Shown here: piece by piece, positions 11,998 to 24,627 of the stretch
How positions within the stretch are numbered: position 1 is the stretch's first letter
Layout: every line of letters starts with the position of its first letter
Assembly (NCBI GenBank): GCA_030248225.1
Contig: JASANE010024780.1
Span: 1-64,000 of the forward strand
Reading direction: 5' to 3'
DNA length: 64,000 nt
Source of the DNA: Trileptium ribeirensis
Lineage: Eukaryota; Nematoda; Enoplea; Enoplida; Thoracostomopsidae
Position numbers and translations under genes: made by a program
The notes under the pieces: generated by a model
The model's input: only the letters and a program-made list of their open reading frames with translations
The model's database searches: none
Told to the model about the DNA's origin: nothing

Positions 11998-13050
11998 TTG
12001 CGACAAAAGGAAATTGCGCGGCGCTGCGGGATTTCAGTTTAGGATAAAACTTCCCCATAGCCGTATGAATTAGCTTCCCCCACTGTTGAATCTTTATACC
12101 GTTGAGTGTCAATGCAAGTCACTAAAGGCGAATATCATTTATGTGATGAATGAAGCGCTTTACAAGAAGCGTCTATCAAAGAGAGTGCACTGGGTAAGTG
12201 ACGCAATCATTGCCGTGCCAGAATACCCCAGTAGCAGCGCAAATCACTGCAAGCGAAGGCATCAAGACCAGGTCGATCATGCGACAACGTTTCACAGTTG
12301 ATTTGGTTACCAACAAGAATCGATACCTCGACAACATTGCATCTCAGCTGGTCCAGATAGCAAGGAATAACAAGGAAGGTTTCTCGGCCACTGCGCCGCA
12401 CACAGGGAGTAGTGCGAGATAGTCTTCACCAAAGCACAGCAATTAAATCGCTGGCGCCAGAACTTCTATCTTCTCCTCCACAAAGAACACTCGAATATTC
12501 CGATGATGATCGACTATGATATCGATTTCACTGGCTTTTACGACTGCGACAATGGTAATCATACGCTGTCCGAGAGGGAGCATGCGTCCGGCATCTTGCG
12601 TATCGGCAGAGCTGCAGGTGGAGATGGCATTCCACCAGAATGCTAGAAGACGAAACATGTAAAAATAAACCCACTGCACAACCTGATAGTTAGAATCTGG
12701 ACCGAAGAAACAATTCCAGACAAAAAGCGTGTTGCTAATATCAGTTTCGACAAAAAGGGTGGCGAACCACAGTGTCCCAAGTACAGGGAATCTCGCTGCT
12801 GAATATCGTTTTAAAAATCCTTGGTGCCGTAATCGCAAATCGTTTCAATTGGTATATACCATGAATAATTTACGCGTTAGGAGCAGTGTGGATTCAGACC
12901 AGGGAGCAGTGCTAAAGACCAGATAATAAATATACGACTGCTACTAGACAGCCGTCACAAGTTCCATAAACCGATTGCCATCGCATTTATTGGGTTCAAA
13001 ACAGATTTCGATTATGTTCACCCTCTGTTGCAACGGTTACCTTCGACATC
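11998..13050 (+). pseudogene. Broken RTE-like LINE reverse transcriptase
   Basis: The + strand encodes reverse-transcriptase pieces in several frames with stops: AAGGDGIPPE (about 12613), PLHNLIVRIWTEETIPDKKR (about 12673), EQCGFRPGSSAKDQI (12881 on) and IAFIGFKTDFDYVHPLL. These match the order G-K-A-x-G-x-D-G-I-P, P-x-x-F-K-K-G, G-F-R-x-x-x-S-x-x-D-Q and F-x-D-F-x-x-A-F-D of RTE/Jockey-type LINEs. The catalytic FIDF Asp of motif A reads FIGF, so the enzyme is dead. It ends abruptly against the BEL/Pao remnant. Confidence 0.75.
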
Positions 13051-13129
13051 AGCTGCTATAGCCTTCCGATATTAAGAACTCACCCCCGCGGTCGGCTCAC
13101 AGGCCTCTTGTTCCTCAGTGTAATTGGGC

Positions 13130-15590
13130 CATGAATCGCGATCCTAGCTCAGCGACTTTTGGCAGCAACACCGCAAAGTAGATGCAGCCAATTCACTCGC
13201 CGATCGACCCTGAGTGTTTAGGTCAGCAGGGTTGTCGGTCGTTCGGACGTATATCACAGTTTGCTAGCGACGTAATCTCCCGTACTCGGTTATCCACGAA
13301 TACGGATAAACGCTTCGAAGTGAGCATCCATTGAAAGACGCACATGGAATCTGTGAACATTATCACTGGAAGCGTTGCGTAATTGGTCAGCTATTGTCGT
13401 ACAAAGTTGTCGATTCGCGAACTAATGGTTAAACCCAGAAGTTCCAGTCGTGGCATCGATATGAGTCGCGACGTTTTTGATCTCGGAGGCAACCGTGACT
13501 TGACATAAACGAGTGTGGACACCCAGGCACCAGACGTGTTCCGACGACGCATGAGCGACTGCTGCATACTAAGCATCGCTAAATACCACCACATGACGTC
13601 GTAGTCGCCAACTCTTGCACACGTCGTGAGATTCGAAGATCGAACATGGGGACAATGTCGTTGTAGATCAGTTTCTACATGCAAAGCAAATAAATCAGAT
13701 CCGATGTCTTCGTCCTAACTCTTACTGTGTTGCCACAGCCTAAGAAAGAAGCGCTTGGCCTGAGGAAGCGTTGGCTGACACAGTCCATGCGGATCATAAA
13801 TGTAAGCGCTCGTTTTCAGAACCTCCCTTTTGGTTTTAGGTTGCTGCGGTGTCGGCGAGGCGAGTTTTCTTTCAGGCGTACGGTGTCGTCACGGCTGTGC
13901 CATTGTATTCCGAGAAGTCTCAAGACTCGGCAGCGGACCCTGTCATGCTCTGGGATAATGGACATAACATAATCCGAACTGGAATACCATTTATGTAGGT
14001 TCATTCACGCAGATCGAAATATCTGCTTCGCGTCATGATAAACGGATACAGCATCACATTCAGTCGACACGCTGCATATAACGTTGCTGACATAATGAGC
14101 TGCAGGTGTGTGGCCGTCGGTCCCCGGTTCGCTTAAGGTGAAACTGAATAACTGCACCGAGCAAGAATGAACTACTACCCACTGCGATGATGAACGTGCG
14201 AAATGTAATGAAAATCAGTACAAATCTGGAAAAATATTAGGTCCACGATATAAGCAATCGTTAAGACACTGACTTGTTGTTTCGTGGTTTTGACGAGGCG
14301 TCGTAGACAATCCTAACCGTTGTAGCGCCTGATGGTTTTACGACGGGATTGTGTAGAAGATTATGAACCAAATGTGGCTTAGACGATACGTCGTGGTATT
14401 TGGAGCGTATCTCTGACAGCGCCGAAACGAGACGCGTCTCAAGCGATCGACGCCGACCTATCGCTAGTTCGAAATTGGAGGGTATGTAAGTTAGCACAAT
14501 TATCTTTCAAAGCCGCTTCACCTGTTAACGTTCACCGTCGTGGAAAACGGTCATGCTGAGCTGGCACAGAGCCCGATCGTCCTTCACTACAGGATCGTCG
14601 CAAATTCCAATCTTTTCAACCGTCCAATACGCATCAAAATCGTCACTCTTGTTTAGGTTCCCTGCGACGGCAGCTACAAACCCACAGCCCGACGGTCCTT
14701 TACCCATATTGTCATTGATGCACAGTCGCGCTTTTTGAATCGTATCCATACGAGACTCGTCCGCCAGGGAAAACCTGCCGCCCAGCAGCATCCCGACTGT
14801 AGACGGTATCGGAAGTAGGCCAGAAGGCATCTCTACCCGGGATCCGCTGATGAACTGTCAGAAGTATTAATGAACTGATGAACAAAATGAACTGTCAGAA
14901 GTAGTCAGATCCAATTAGGATGTCGATACTCGTCTCTGCAGCGTAATCATCAGCTACTGGTGCAATCGACGGTCGAGATATATCACGCCTGCCCATGCTG
15001 GATGTTGACCCATCGAACGGCTCCAGTTCCTGAAGCATCTCCGCCTATATCCCCGCAGTTTTTGACGACCTTACTGACAGACCTGCGTATTGCACTGACC
15101 GTCGATTCGGGGCCAACCTCGTAACGATTCATCAGCTGTCTCACGACCTCAGCCGGATTCTTGCTGAGAATATCTAGCTCCAGAGACTGGTTCGCATAGC
15201 TCTCTTGCCCGCAACAAACACTCAGTCTGCCGTAAAATAGTTCGACGCTGTCGTACGTCGCGATGAAGGACACCATGGAGCCAGTGGCCGCGGGCAAGCG
15301 TTTCAGCATGCTGTACAGTGTGGCGATTAATTGAGTTGGAGTCCGTTCGAATGTGTTGCGACGTATGTCGACAGTTGTAGGTAGTTATCCTTGACACTGA
15401 GGCCATCGATCGTACGCCTCGCTGGGCCGCTCAGCTGAGGCAACAAAAAAAGGAAATTTCGTGAACGCTTGCTTTAAATACATCCCAGAAGGATTGCCAC
15501 TCTAGAGGTGGCTTGTCAAATTGCATAGCGGGGGTATCTTTGAATGTCGTTCCATGAACTGATCATAATTTTAATGAATAATGTCAACAT
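13130..15590 (-). pseudogene. Broken BEL/Pao retroelement: gag end, reverse transcriptase, RNase H
   Basis: Read on the minus strand, the order is that of a BEL/Pao polyprotein, with frameshifts and stops throughout. A DUF1759-like part (EWQSFWDVFKASVHEI, about 15540) is followed by a pre-RT block (DAYWTVEKIGICDDPVVKDD, about 14600), the RT entry (VRIVYDASSKPRNNKS, about 14290), RT end (TKREVLKTSAYIYDPHGL, about 13800), the PRLELLGL block (about 13430) and an RNase H TDS-like block (about 13350). No integrase or LTR was found on this side. It is an old, inactive copy. Confidence 0.75.
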
Positions 15591-15599
15591 ATTGAGTCA

Positions 15600-16760
15600 A
15601 ATTCAGCAGTGCGTCGGCTGAATTTTTTGCCTTCAGGACCACAGCGACGGCAAGAGACGTTTATATACATCGACGGCACCCGAGCCCCTTCTTCACCTCT
15701 ACGATGTACAATATTTTTAGCATTGTCTATAAATTGTAATTAGATAAAGGTATGAAATGAAATGTGTTACTCGTATGCATTCTGACTCCACGAGCTTTGT
15801 TGTGGATGCTGATAATGTTGGATGCGACGACTTCTAGTAACTGAACACGGCGCCGTACATTAACAATTATTGTATTCCACATCCTCTTCAAGTTTAGCGC
15901 AAGCTCACTACTGCTGGTGTTGACCGTACTCGTCGTTATCGTCGCTGTCGACCGTGGTTGTCATCGTGTCTCTTTGCAACGCCGTAAGTGTCGCGAATTA
16001 TAGTCGACGTCACCGGACGTCCTGTGTTGCAGACGTCACTGGACGAATCGAGTGGTATTTCACGATACTGGAGGTTACGTTCCAATCAAATCCTCTACCT
16101 GCCCTTAAGCAGTTACATACCTGGCCGACGTTTATACTTTTCTGTTCCTTTTCTGTCAGCCGTGCTGTGATGACGACAGTCTCATGAGGAACGTCGCCTT
16201 CGTCTCTTAAGTGGTTCCGTTTATATGCTGACATTTAACTACAGAGATTTTGGCGCAAAAAGCAGGATCTGCGGTGCCATGCCAAAGTCTCGATCTGGCC
16301 CTTTTCGCCGAGCCATTGGTCCTGTGCGAGCTAGCCTGGTCGATTACGTGAAGGTAGCCACGACTCGGTATTCGGAGAGGACGTCGCTGTCCACAATGTC
16401 ACCGGGTGTCAAAGATTAGCCGACGACATACAAGAAATCTCTGCTACAATTCGTACGGCTGTGAGTACTCTGTCTGAATGCGACGTGCAGTAGCGAAAAA
16501 TGCTTATCGGTATTAACCATGACGACGACTTATCATAGGAAGAAAGGTTGTACAATGAGAACGCGCTGCATTCGGAAACCTGATATTTGGCTGTCGTTGA
16601 GAAAGCAAAAGAGTTGTTGTGCCATCTTGAACGGAAACGAACTGAAGCAGACCGGTGTGTGTCTCAAATTACTACGGCATCTTCGGTTGCTTTATTGATG
16701 AACGAGCAATCGGTGAAATTTCCCCCCATCGTCCGTCATCGACCGCCCAGCTTCATGGAC
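15600..16760 (+). pseudogene. Possible BEL/Pao 5' end and gag start, opposite orientation
   Basis: On the + strand, an ATG at 16279 opens a frame (MPKSRSGPFRRAIGP), and about 16410-16660 reads in pieces as a charged helical gag-like N-terminus (LADDIQEISATIRTAVSTL, EERLYNENALHSET, VEKAKELLCHLERKR), with stops. This is the kind of sequence that precedes DUF1759 in BEL/Pao gag, yet the DUF1759 part next door is on the minus strand. Either two elements meet head to head or part was inverted. Identification is tentative. Confidence 0.35.
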
Positions 16761-17000
16761 TAAACCTTTTGATATTCGATGAAGTGACTTTTTGAATGAC
16801 CCCAAGGAATCCAAAGTAGACGAAAAGCAATATCTTCGAGCCGCGTACGATACGGGAATTATTGTCACATTTTTGCAGAGCCATTCATCTTTTATATATA
16901 TATATTACATTTGGAGGCATGAGCATGGGCATGATTCTCACCTATTCATTTGGGGAAACTGGGGAACCATAAAGCACTATAATCGCCAGGAAGCGTCAAA

Positions 17001-17803
17001 ATGTCTAATTGACAACTCATTGTAATTGCGCTTACTCAAACAGAACAAATTTGAGTGATTTTTAGATTTGCAGGGAAAATTTTGCCGATTTTTTCAGCCA
17101 AGCGCCAGAATATTAGCTTATATATTTTTAGCCCACCGGATATAATATCGCTAATTTTTAGTGGTACAAGAAAGTACGTTTGGGTCATAAACTGGGGAAA
17201 GCCAAAATTTATATACCTGGGTAGCATGAACCAGGAAAACATGGGGAGGTACATGGCTGCCCTTTTCCCATTAGGAGAGTTCATATTGTGCTGCTATTGT
17301 CATAATTGCGCAACGAGCGAAGCAAGCAAGCACTTAATAGTGTCCGCACAGATAAATTTCATCGTGTCCGTTCGGCTAGTTTTTTCTAAATATTTCAGGA
17401 ATGTCTAATTGACAACTCATTGTAATTGCGCTTACTCAAAGAGAACAAATTTGAGTGATCTTTAGATTTGCAGGGAAAATTTTGCCGATTTTTTCAGCCA
17501 AGCATCAGAATATTAGCATATTTTTAGCCCACCGGATATAATATCGCTAATTTTTAGTGGTACAAGAAAGTACGTTTGGGTCATGAACTGGGGAAAGCCA
17601 AAATTTATATATATACCTGGGGAGCATGTACTGGGAAAACATGGGGAGGTACATGGCTGCCCTTTTCCCATTAGGAGAGTTCATATTGTGCTGCTATTGT
17701 CATAATTGCGCAACGAGCGAAGCAAGCAAGCACTTAATAGTGTCCGCACAGATAAATTTCATCGTGTCCGTTCGGCTAGTTTTTTCTAAATATTTCAGGA
17801 ATG
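17001..17803. repeat. 400-bp tandem duplication
   Basis: 17001-17400 and 17401-17803 are nearly identical, both starting ATGTCTAATTGACAACTC. Differences are a few substitutions and two 4-base indels that cancel out. The high identity suggests a recent event. The two matching open frames are copies of one another, not separate genes. Confidence 0.9.
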
Positions 17804-17814
17804 AAAAAAGATAT

Positions 17815-19720
17815 TCAGAACGTAGTGGAGATTGTGTGCAGCAGGGGTGAAATCCTTTAAATTCCGTCTGTGTGTGTGTGTGTGTGTGTGTGTGATCGGC
17901 CATATATAACTCGCCTTTGAACCGGATGGCCAGGTTGATTGGAGGATCATCCTTAACCACCCAGTAAGCCCTCTCATTCGATTTTGAAGCAATTGCCGTA
18001 GTGATGAAGTAGGATTTCGTTGCATCTGGAATTAAATGTCGGCGGCAGCACAGACTACAGCTCAGGCGGACTTCCTGAGACATGAAGACGCGACTTGAAG
18101 AAAGCCACCGAAGGAGCTCCAACAACTGTGAACCATTCTAGCGGTTGACAACTCTATATGTATATGAGAATCGTGCACATTCTAAACGGAGTTGTATGCG
18201 GGGTCGAACTTTGTAAGGGTGACCACGGAGTCGATCATCAGCGACAAATTCAAACCAACGATCCAGTGGAAAGTCAGCTCGGGAACGACTTAACCGATTT
18301 TAATGATCTTGGTTTCTTTCGAACCGGCATAGTCGATCTACCGTGTAGATCCTCGAGCGTTTTTTAACTTGGGGCCTGGTTCCGGGGTAAGGGGTCAAAA
18401 TATGGGTTTTTTGCCCCATTTTAGTAACCCTCACGGAAGAAAGGTTATTTTTATCTCTCTAATATTTTTCTGGATGGCTTTATTTCATAGTAAAATGATA
18501 AATGTCGACGCCTCTTTTTTGTTTATCGATTAAGGCTCTGGTTCTGGATTTATAGTTTTTGAGGTAGGGGGGTATGGCGCCTCAATGGTTCCTCGACTGA
18601 AAATTTGTTCTGACGTCTTGGGTGGCTGATAAGTTTTTCCTGGGGGTTTTCTGGCATGGAAAATTCATTTCCGATGCTGGTTTTTGTCTGTGACCCATTG
18701 TTCTATGAATACTGGGGTATGACGCCCCATAATTTGTGGTCAGAGGGCAAAATGAGGGTTTTTCACCTCATTTGAGTACCCTTCGCCGAAGTAAGGTTAT
18801 TTTTATCTTAACCTTCGAGTTTTTCTCTGGATGGTTTATTTCATAGTAAAATGATAAATGCCGATGCCTCTTTCTTGTTTTTCGATTAAGGCTCCGGTTC
18901 TGGAGTTATGGTGTTTCAGCTATGGCATCCTGGTTCCTCGACTCAAGATTATAAAATTTGTTGTGCCGTCCTGGGCGTCTGAAAAGTTTCACTTGGGGGG
19001 TTTTCTGGCATGGCAAACCTATTGTCTGTGTTGATTTTACTTTGCGACCCATAGTTCCATGCGTACGGAGGTATGGTGCCCCCATGGTTCGGGGTCAGAG
19101 GTCAAAAGAAGGGCTTTTCACCCCGTTTTAGTACCCTTCACGAAAGCAAGGTTATTTTTATCTTAACTTTCGATTTTTTCTGGTTTGTTTTTATTTCATA
19201 TTAAAATGATAAATGCCGATGCCTTTTTTGTTTTTCGATTAAGGCTCCGGTTCTGGAATTATGGGGGTTAAGGTATGGCACGCTCCTGGATCCTCGACAC
19301 AAAATTATTCGAAAATTAGTTTTGACATTTTGGGCGGTTGATAACTTTTACTTGGGGATTTTCAGGCATGACAAACTCATTGCTGATGTTGATTCTGCTC
19401 TGCGATCCATGGTTCTATAGGTACGGCGGTATGGCGCCGCCATTGTTCATTGACCCAAAGTTCCTAGTTTTACTGTTATTGTTCTGTTACGTTGCTAATA
19501 GCTTGCACTTGGTGGTTTTGAGGCATGAGACACTTATTGCCGGTGTTAGCTTTGTTCTAACTTGTGCGGTATTGTGGGACATCTACATGTAGCATATCGA
19601 CGTATGCTATGTGAACTCATTGGCTGTGTACGCAAAAGGCGTAGGTGTACCTATGCTTCACTACGTTCTGCAATCTCGATAGAGTTACTAGTCACATGAG
19701 GTCTTCTGTATATGATAGCA
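17815..19720 (+). repeat. Dispersed repeat family D, copy 1, with internal 356-bp tandem units
   Basis: Starts with a GGGGTGAAATC...CCGTCTGTGTG block and ends with CTGCAATCTCGATAGAGTTA. Between 18371 and 19390 a unit of about 356 bases is repeated about three times; the marker TTTATTTCATA followed by AAAATGATAAATG recurs near 18479, 18836 and 19192. A second copy with only one unit lies at 40730-41365. Confidence 0.75.
17869..17894. repeat. (TG)n microsatellite
   Basis: About 13 uninterrupted TG units inside repeat family D. Confidence 0.95.
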
Positions 19721-21578
19721 TAAAGTCTGGCGCATCACTGCGTATAGGTTTCTTATTTGAAGTGCTAAAATGGGTTTTTTGGGAAGGTCCCATAGGATTA
19801 TTCCAAAAAGGGCACACCAGTCACATGTACGTGCAGATGAGTTACTCCATTATTCTCAGTGAGCACTAAAATCTTTATAGTGACCATATATAATGCTATA
19901 TAACGACTATCTTAAAAAATATGATATATATATAAATAGGTAAAAGGGGTCCTTTTGGGACCCTATTCTGAGCCTTTATCTCCTTATCCCCTGTGCGCTA
20001 GCTTAACAAAAATATTTGGCAACAAAGTTGTAGATCTTATCCAGGCGAACATAAAAGATATGCAACATTTTTTGGTACGAGGTCTCCGCTTGGAGATAGC
20101 ATACGTTCCTGAGATATTTTAAGAAAGTAGCCTGATCAAAGAGTAAACACAGTAAAATTTATCAGTGTTCATACAAAGAAATGCTTGCTAGCTGCACAAC
20201 TAAAACGTATTTCGATATAAACGCGGACACATCATGTCAGGCCGCTGACCCTATTGGCCACCTCAGTCTGAAATTATGATCCCTTAAATATTTGATTTTA
20301 ACACTGCGAAATTTTTTCCTTCCTACTACCTACGAAATGTGCAATTTCAACGAATTTTGGTATTTTTCGCCCATCTTACGCGTAGCTTGTGGCAATGCAA
20401 TAATGGCACAAATATTTATATAAAACGACACATATGTAAATATACATAATATACATATAACTCATTATTTTAATATATATAAAATATCTGTCCCACGCAA
20501 ACATGGGATCAGACTTGACCTGGAGAACGGTGCTATTGCTTGAAGCCCGCCGGAACCCCTAATAATACCTACACATCGATACGCTGATAAAGTTTTCCAG
20601 TTCACTAATTTTCGGAACATATGTTACGATCACAACACTGTGTAAATGTAAACTATTGTAAATGTAAGAAAACGTCAACCAGGCATAATATAATTGAGTG
20701 CAATTGTGTATATTTAGAACTGAAAATGTTAGCAATTTTTTAGCGCCGCAAACAATTAGGGAATTTTTAGCGAAAGTAGAGAAAAAGTGGCACATTTTGT
20801 TGCGCATCAGAAAAAGTTCGGTGTTTTTAGTCCTGCAGGTACGTGTGAAAGGGACTTGGAAGGCATGGAATGAGAATAACCAAAATTTAGCTGAGATAGA
20901 TATGCCCTGGTGGTCGGTTGTGCAATTTTGATAATACAATTCAGCGGGAACAAGTCATTAAAATTTCTTATTTGTATAAATATATTTTAGTTGACAACGG
21001 AAGAAAGTTCAAAGAATAGAACAATTATTGAAATCCAATCACACAATTTTTGGATTCCTGTTGTGACTCTTTGGTGGTTTTCGACCAAAACAATGATATA
21101 TACTTGCTATGTGTACCACGTTGTCAAACGTTTGTGGATTTATGTTTCAGATTGGCTGTTATTTGTAATTCACAATGGTACACCAAACTACTAAATTACG
21201 TCAACGTCCGGCGGAATACATAACTGTATGTTATACCGTTGGATGTAACGATTCGCCATGGCTTAACCGAGCAGTTCAGGTGTGATTTCTCTGAAATATT
21301 GTTTTGCCTGTAGCTGGGGAGGATTAAGTTATCAATATGGAATAGGCGGAGGATTACATTTCAACAAATAATTTTGTTAGGTAATTTCTTGATGTTGTGT
21401 ACTATACTAAAGCGTTAAGAGTTCTATCTTAATATTCCATGTGAAAATGGCTAGACTAATTGGTTGTTTGTAAAAGTGGCTATACGGCTACCACCTCTGT
21501 TTAGGGGAATATATATCTACCGTTCCTGCATAGGCGTCACATCCCGACACTATCATGTCGAGACATACATCTTTAATG
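19721..21578. other. AT-rich intergenic DNA
   Basis: No gene supported. Frames at 20559-20939 (-) and 20698-20931 (+) overlap on opposite strands and show no domain. Confidence 0.5.
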
Positions 21579-23042
21579 CAGGCGTGTCCGCGCCCTTGAA
21601 AACACTTGAATTTGACTAAAACCCTTGAATTCGGGCCACAAGGCAGCTCATTGTGTATGTTTTGGGTACGAGATTTTGATAAAACCCCAAAAGGTTGCGA
21701 AAAATTTGTTCCTATCGCGCCGTTTTAATGGTCAATCCATCTTTACAGATTAAAGTTATTTTCTGACTGCCTTCAGTTCTTGACCAGCGATTATGAAACC
21801 CACACAACGATATGCAGCGTCCCGATTCATGTCACAGTCTGTCCGTAGTGCTGTGAAACATTGTAACTGGGTTTCCGCGCGTTCATGGAATTCATGGAAA
21901 ATGGCCGTTTTACTCTGGAATTCATGGAAAATGAGAGCTTTCACTCTGGAAAATGCGCGATATTAAAGTTTTTTACAAAAGTGAGCGGAAACTAAGCCAT
22001 CGTAGGAGTGTGCTTCAAATTTTCTACCAAGCTACCTAGCTTCCCGCCTCGCCTTGTTAGCAAAGTTTCTATTTGCATTGGTGTGCAAAAGTTTATTTTT
22101 GTATGTCTTCAATTTACACACGGTGTTGCTATTCTTTAAGGAAACGCGACATTCAAAGTGCTGATTCGACGACATACACCCGTCTACCACGTCACCTCAC
22201 TCCATCATCACCTATATCATTAATTGCTTAGCTATACACTAACGGATAAATAAATATCACATCTATATACCATGTTTGTCTATTTATTGTCTAAGATTTC
22301 AGATTTATTCTAAAAAATTTGCTTAATTTTCTTGCAATATATAAGGGACAATATGGTATATAAATGGGTTATTTGTTTTAGAAGTTAGTAGTGTATATCT
22401 AAGTAATATTGACATTGTATTCGATAATCGTTCTCCAAAATGACTTCAAAGTTCTTCAAAGTCAAATTCAACTCGAATTGGACCAAAGCGGAGCTGTTAT
22501 ATATATACTTGATTTTGTTGACTGACAAATTCATGGAATTTCGACATTTTTGACTCTGGAAAATGAGAAATTTATCATGGAATTCATGGAAAACGAGAAT
22601 TCAAAAGCCGCGGAAACCCTGTTGTAAAAAATAATAATCTATTAATGGGAACAAGAAAAACCTGACAGGACAAGGTGATTTCATCAATATGAGGTATGTA
22701 ACCATATTGCCCTGCCAGGTTTTTTGTTTCAGGTTTTATAATAACCCCTGATATGTAATTGAATTCTACCATGACTTCTTCATTCCAAGGGTTTGGTATG
22801 GACTCTTAAATTGTATCCTGATTTGGCTGAGGCATATTTGTAGTGGTTTGCAACACTGAGTGCTGGTTGGTTTTAGTTAACAGTAGTTTTAGTACCGCGT
22901 TACGAAAATGGATTTTTCTAGCAGTTCCTTGACATTTTTTTAACAAAAATATCAGCAACGACCCTTGAAAACCCTTGAATTTTGATCCAAATTACCCTTG
23001 AAAACACTCGAATTTTACAGCCGCGAGACCGCGGACACCCTG
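21579..23042. mobile_element. Outer hAT-like non-autonomous element (TIR CAGGGTGTCCGCGG)
   Basis: Left end CAGGCGTGTCCGCG and right end CCGCGGACACCCTG form an inverted pair. Both ends carry CCCTTGAAAACACTTGAATT-type repeats, in direct orientation. No convincing target duplication. A second TIR element (21867-22621) sits inside. No transposase frame. Confidence 0.5.
21867..22621. mobile_element. Inner TIR element with GAATTCATGGAAAAT repeats
   Basis: Ends CTGGGTTTCCGCGC and GCCGCGGAAACCCTG form an inverted pair (consensus CAGGGTTTCCGCGG). Subterminal copies of GGAATTCATGGAAAA lie near both ends. A possible degraded target duplication contains TTGTAA on both sides. Nested in the 21579-23042 element. 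Confidence 0.5.
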
Positions 23043-23544
23043 ATACTGAAAATTACTTTTGCGGCACGACTCCTTGGACAGTTTTGGCCCGAATATGGAT
23101 GGCCGACCTATCGCCATAAATATTGATTTAATAATGTATGCATGTTATGCGTTTTTACTTACAGGAAAGTATATATCTGTTATAACTTAGGAAGTTTTTT
23201 CTTACCGCAATTCTTACCGCACTCCAGTCGGTAAGTTTTCTTGCAGACAAGGTAATTCATGTGAGTTCGTGATTGACTGGAGAGATTTAGCCAACGATTC
23301 TGTCGGCTTGTTTCGTCGTTGAAATGTCTAAGGAAATAAGTACAGCAGCAACCGTAAGTTATGACAACATGCCCGAGTTGTGGAGTCGTGCTTTAAAAGT
23401 AGTAGTTGAAGAGGCTTCTACTACATGTGCCGGTAGTAGATTCCACGTTCTGATTACTCGATGAGTAAAAAAATTGTTTCTACAATCAAGTATAAAACGG
23501 TATTGCTGTCAGACACCTATATAAAGTTGCATTGTAATGTTCGA

Positions 23545-23890
23545 GGAAGATATGGGGTGTTTTACTTAGGGCCTGCTAACCTATTCCCGCAGAAGGCCTT
23601 TTTTGCTTTTGTGGTATATATGTATGGTATTGCGGGTTTTGAGCGTGAAAACATTTTTATACAGGCTCTTAAGCATGCTGAATACGATAGTATTGCTGGT
23701 GGAGAACGGCTGTTACTGTATCGCATCATTTCACGGGGATATGGAGTGTTTTAGGGTCTACCGACATATTCTCACAGAAGACCTTTTTTGATTTTGTGGC
23801 ATGATATTGCGTGGTGGGAGCATTTTGGATGGTGTATAATTATAGTATCTACCGACTCTTTTCACGGAACACTGTTTTTGCTTTAATGAC
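23545..23890 (+). repeat. Diverged tandem repeat (about three units)
   Basis: Three related blocks contain a GATATGG(A/G)GTGTTTTA start, a CAGAAG(G/A)CCTTTTTTG middle and a GG(T/C)ATG(A)TATTGCG end. The frame at 23461-23754 runs through the first unit and is not considered a gene. Confidence 0.5.
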
Positions 23891-23909
23891 ATGATAATGC
23901 GGGGCACGT

Positions 23910-24493
23910 CCACATTGTTAGTTCATTTGTGCTCCAAACATGCATTTTGTCATGTACGACGCTATGCCGTTCTGGCCTTGATATACAACTTTTGTTCTTC
24001 CACCACTGATTTCCCGCTTTTGGTTATTTTTGGGCACCGATTTACCGCTTTTCCCGCTATCAGCACCGAATTCCCGCATTTTCCCGCTCGCGGGCACCCT
24101 GCATATTGCATGATGTTTGGACCACAGATGACGCAAAAATTGGACAATTTCTTACAAAATTTTTTAAACCGGAATTTCGGTTCCGGTATGGTTTTTGCCC
24201 TTTGCCGGAACCGCAACCGTAACACGATTTTAGCCGGAACCGGAATTTCGGTTACTTCCTGCTTGTTACACTATAAACACTGTTGTAACTTTTCATGGTA
24301 AAGCGCTTTATAACTGCCTTATTATTATTATTATTGAAGAGCAATGCATGTCTTTATGTGCTAAAATTGTTTTCGCGATGTCTTTAATGTATTGCCAAAA
24401 ATATATATTTGTTTGTCTGGTTTTGAAAAGGATATAGTCATGGTACGTACATGAAAAATGCATGTTTGGAGCACAAATGAACTAACAATGTGG
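23910..24493. repeat. 47-bp inverted repeat spaced by about 490 bases
   Basis: 23910-23957 is the near-perfect reverse complement of 24447-24493 (one substitution and one indel seen). Homology does not extend into the flanks. The right arm continues into TGGAAAATTTCAAACA, a sequence also found near the right end of the hAT element at 50871-52001. Confidence 0.8.
24115..24261 (+). mobile_element. Right end of the CCGGAACCGG hAT family, truncated copy
   Basis: Matches the last 150 bases of the element at 50871-52001, including AACCGGAATTTCGGTTCCGG and the terminus GGTTACTTCCTG. The left part is missing. Confidence 0.65.
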
Positions 24494-24570
24494 AAAATTT
24501 CAAACATATTTTTAATTCAGATCTGGTTTCAATTTAGTTTGCCGATGCCGGGAAACTTGAACATGATTTG

Positions 24571-24627
24571 CTACTGAATCAATAAATATATAGTTACTGA
24601 ATCAATAAATATATAGTTACTGAATCA
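24571..24627. repeat. Short tandem repeat, 24-bp unit
   Basis: ATAAATATATAGTTACTGAA with its neighbouring TCA repeats about 2.4 times without mismatch. Confidence 0.9.

Noticed and set aside
23891..24301. 136-codon plus-strand frame
   Set aside because: Runs across the left arm of the 47-bp inverted repeat and the truncated hAT end; not a gene.
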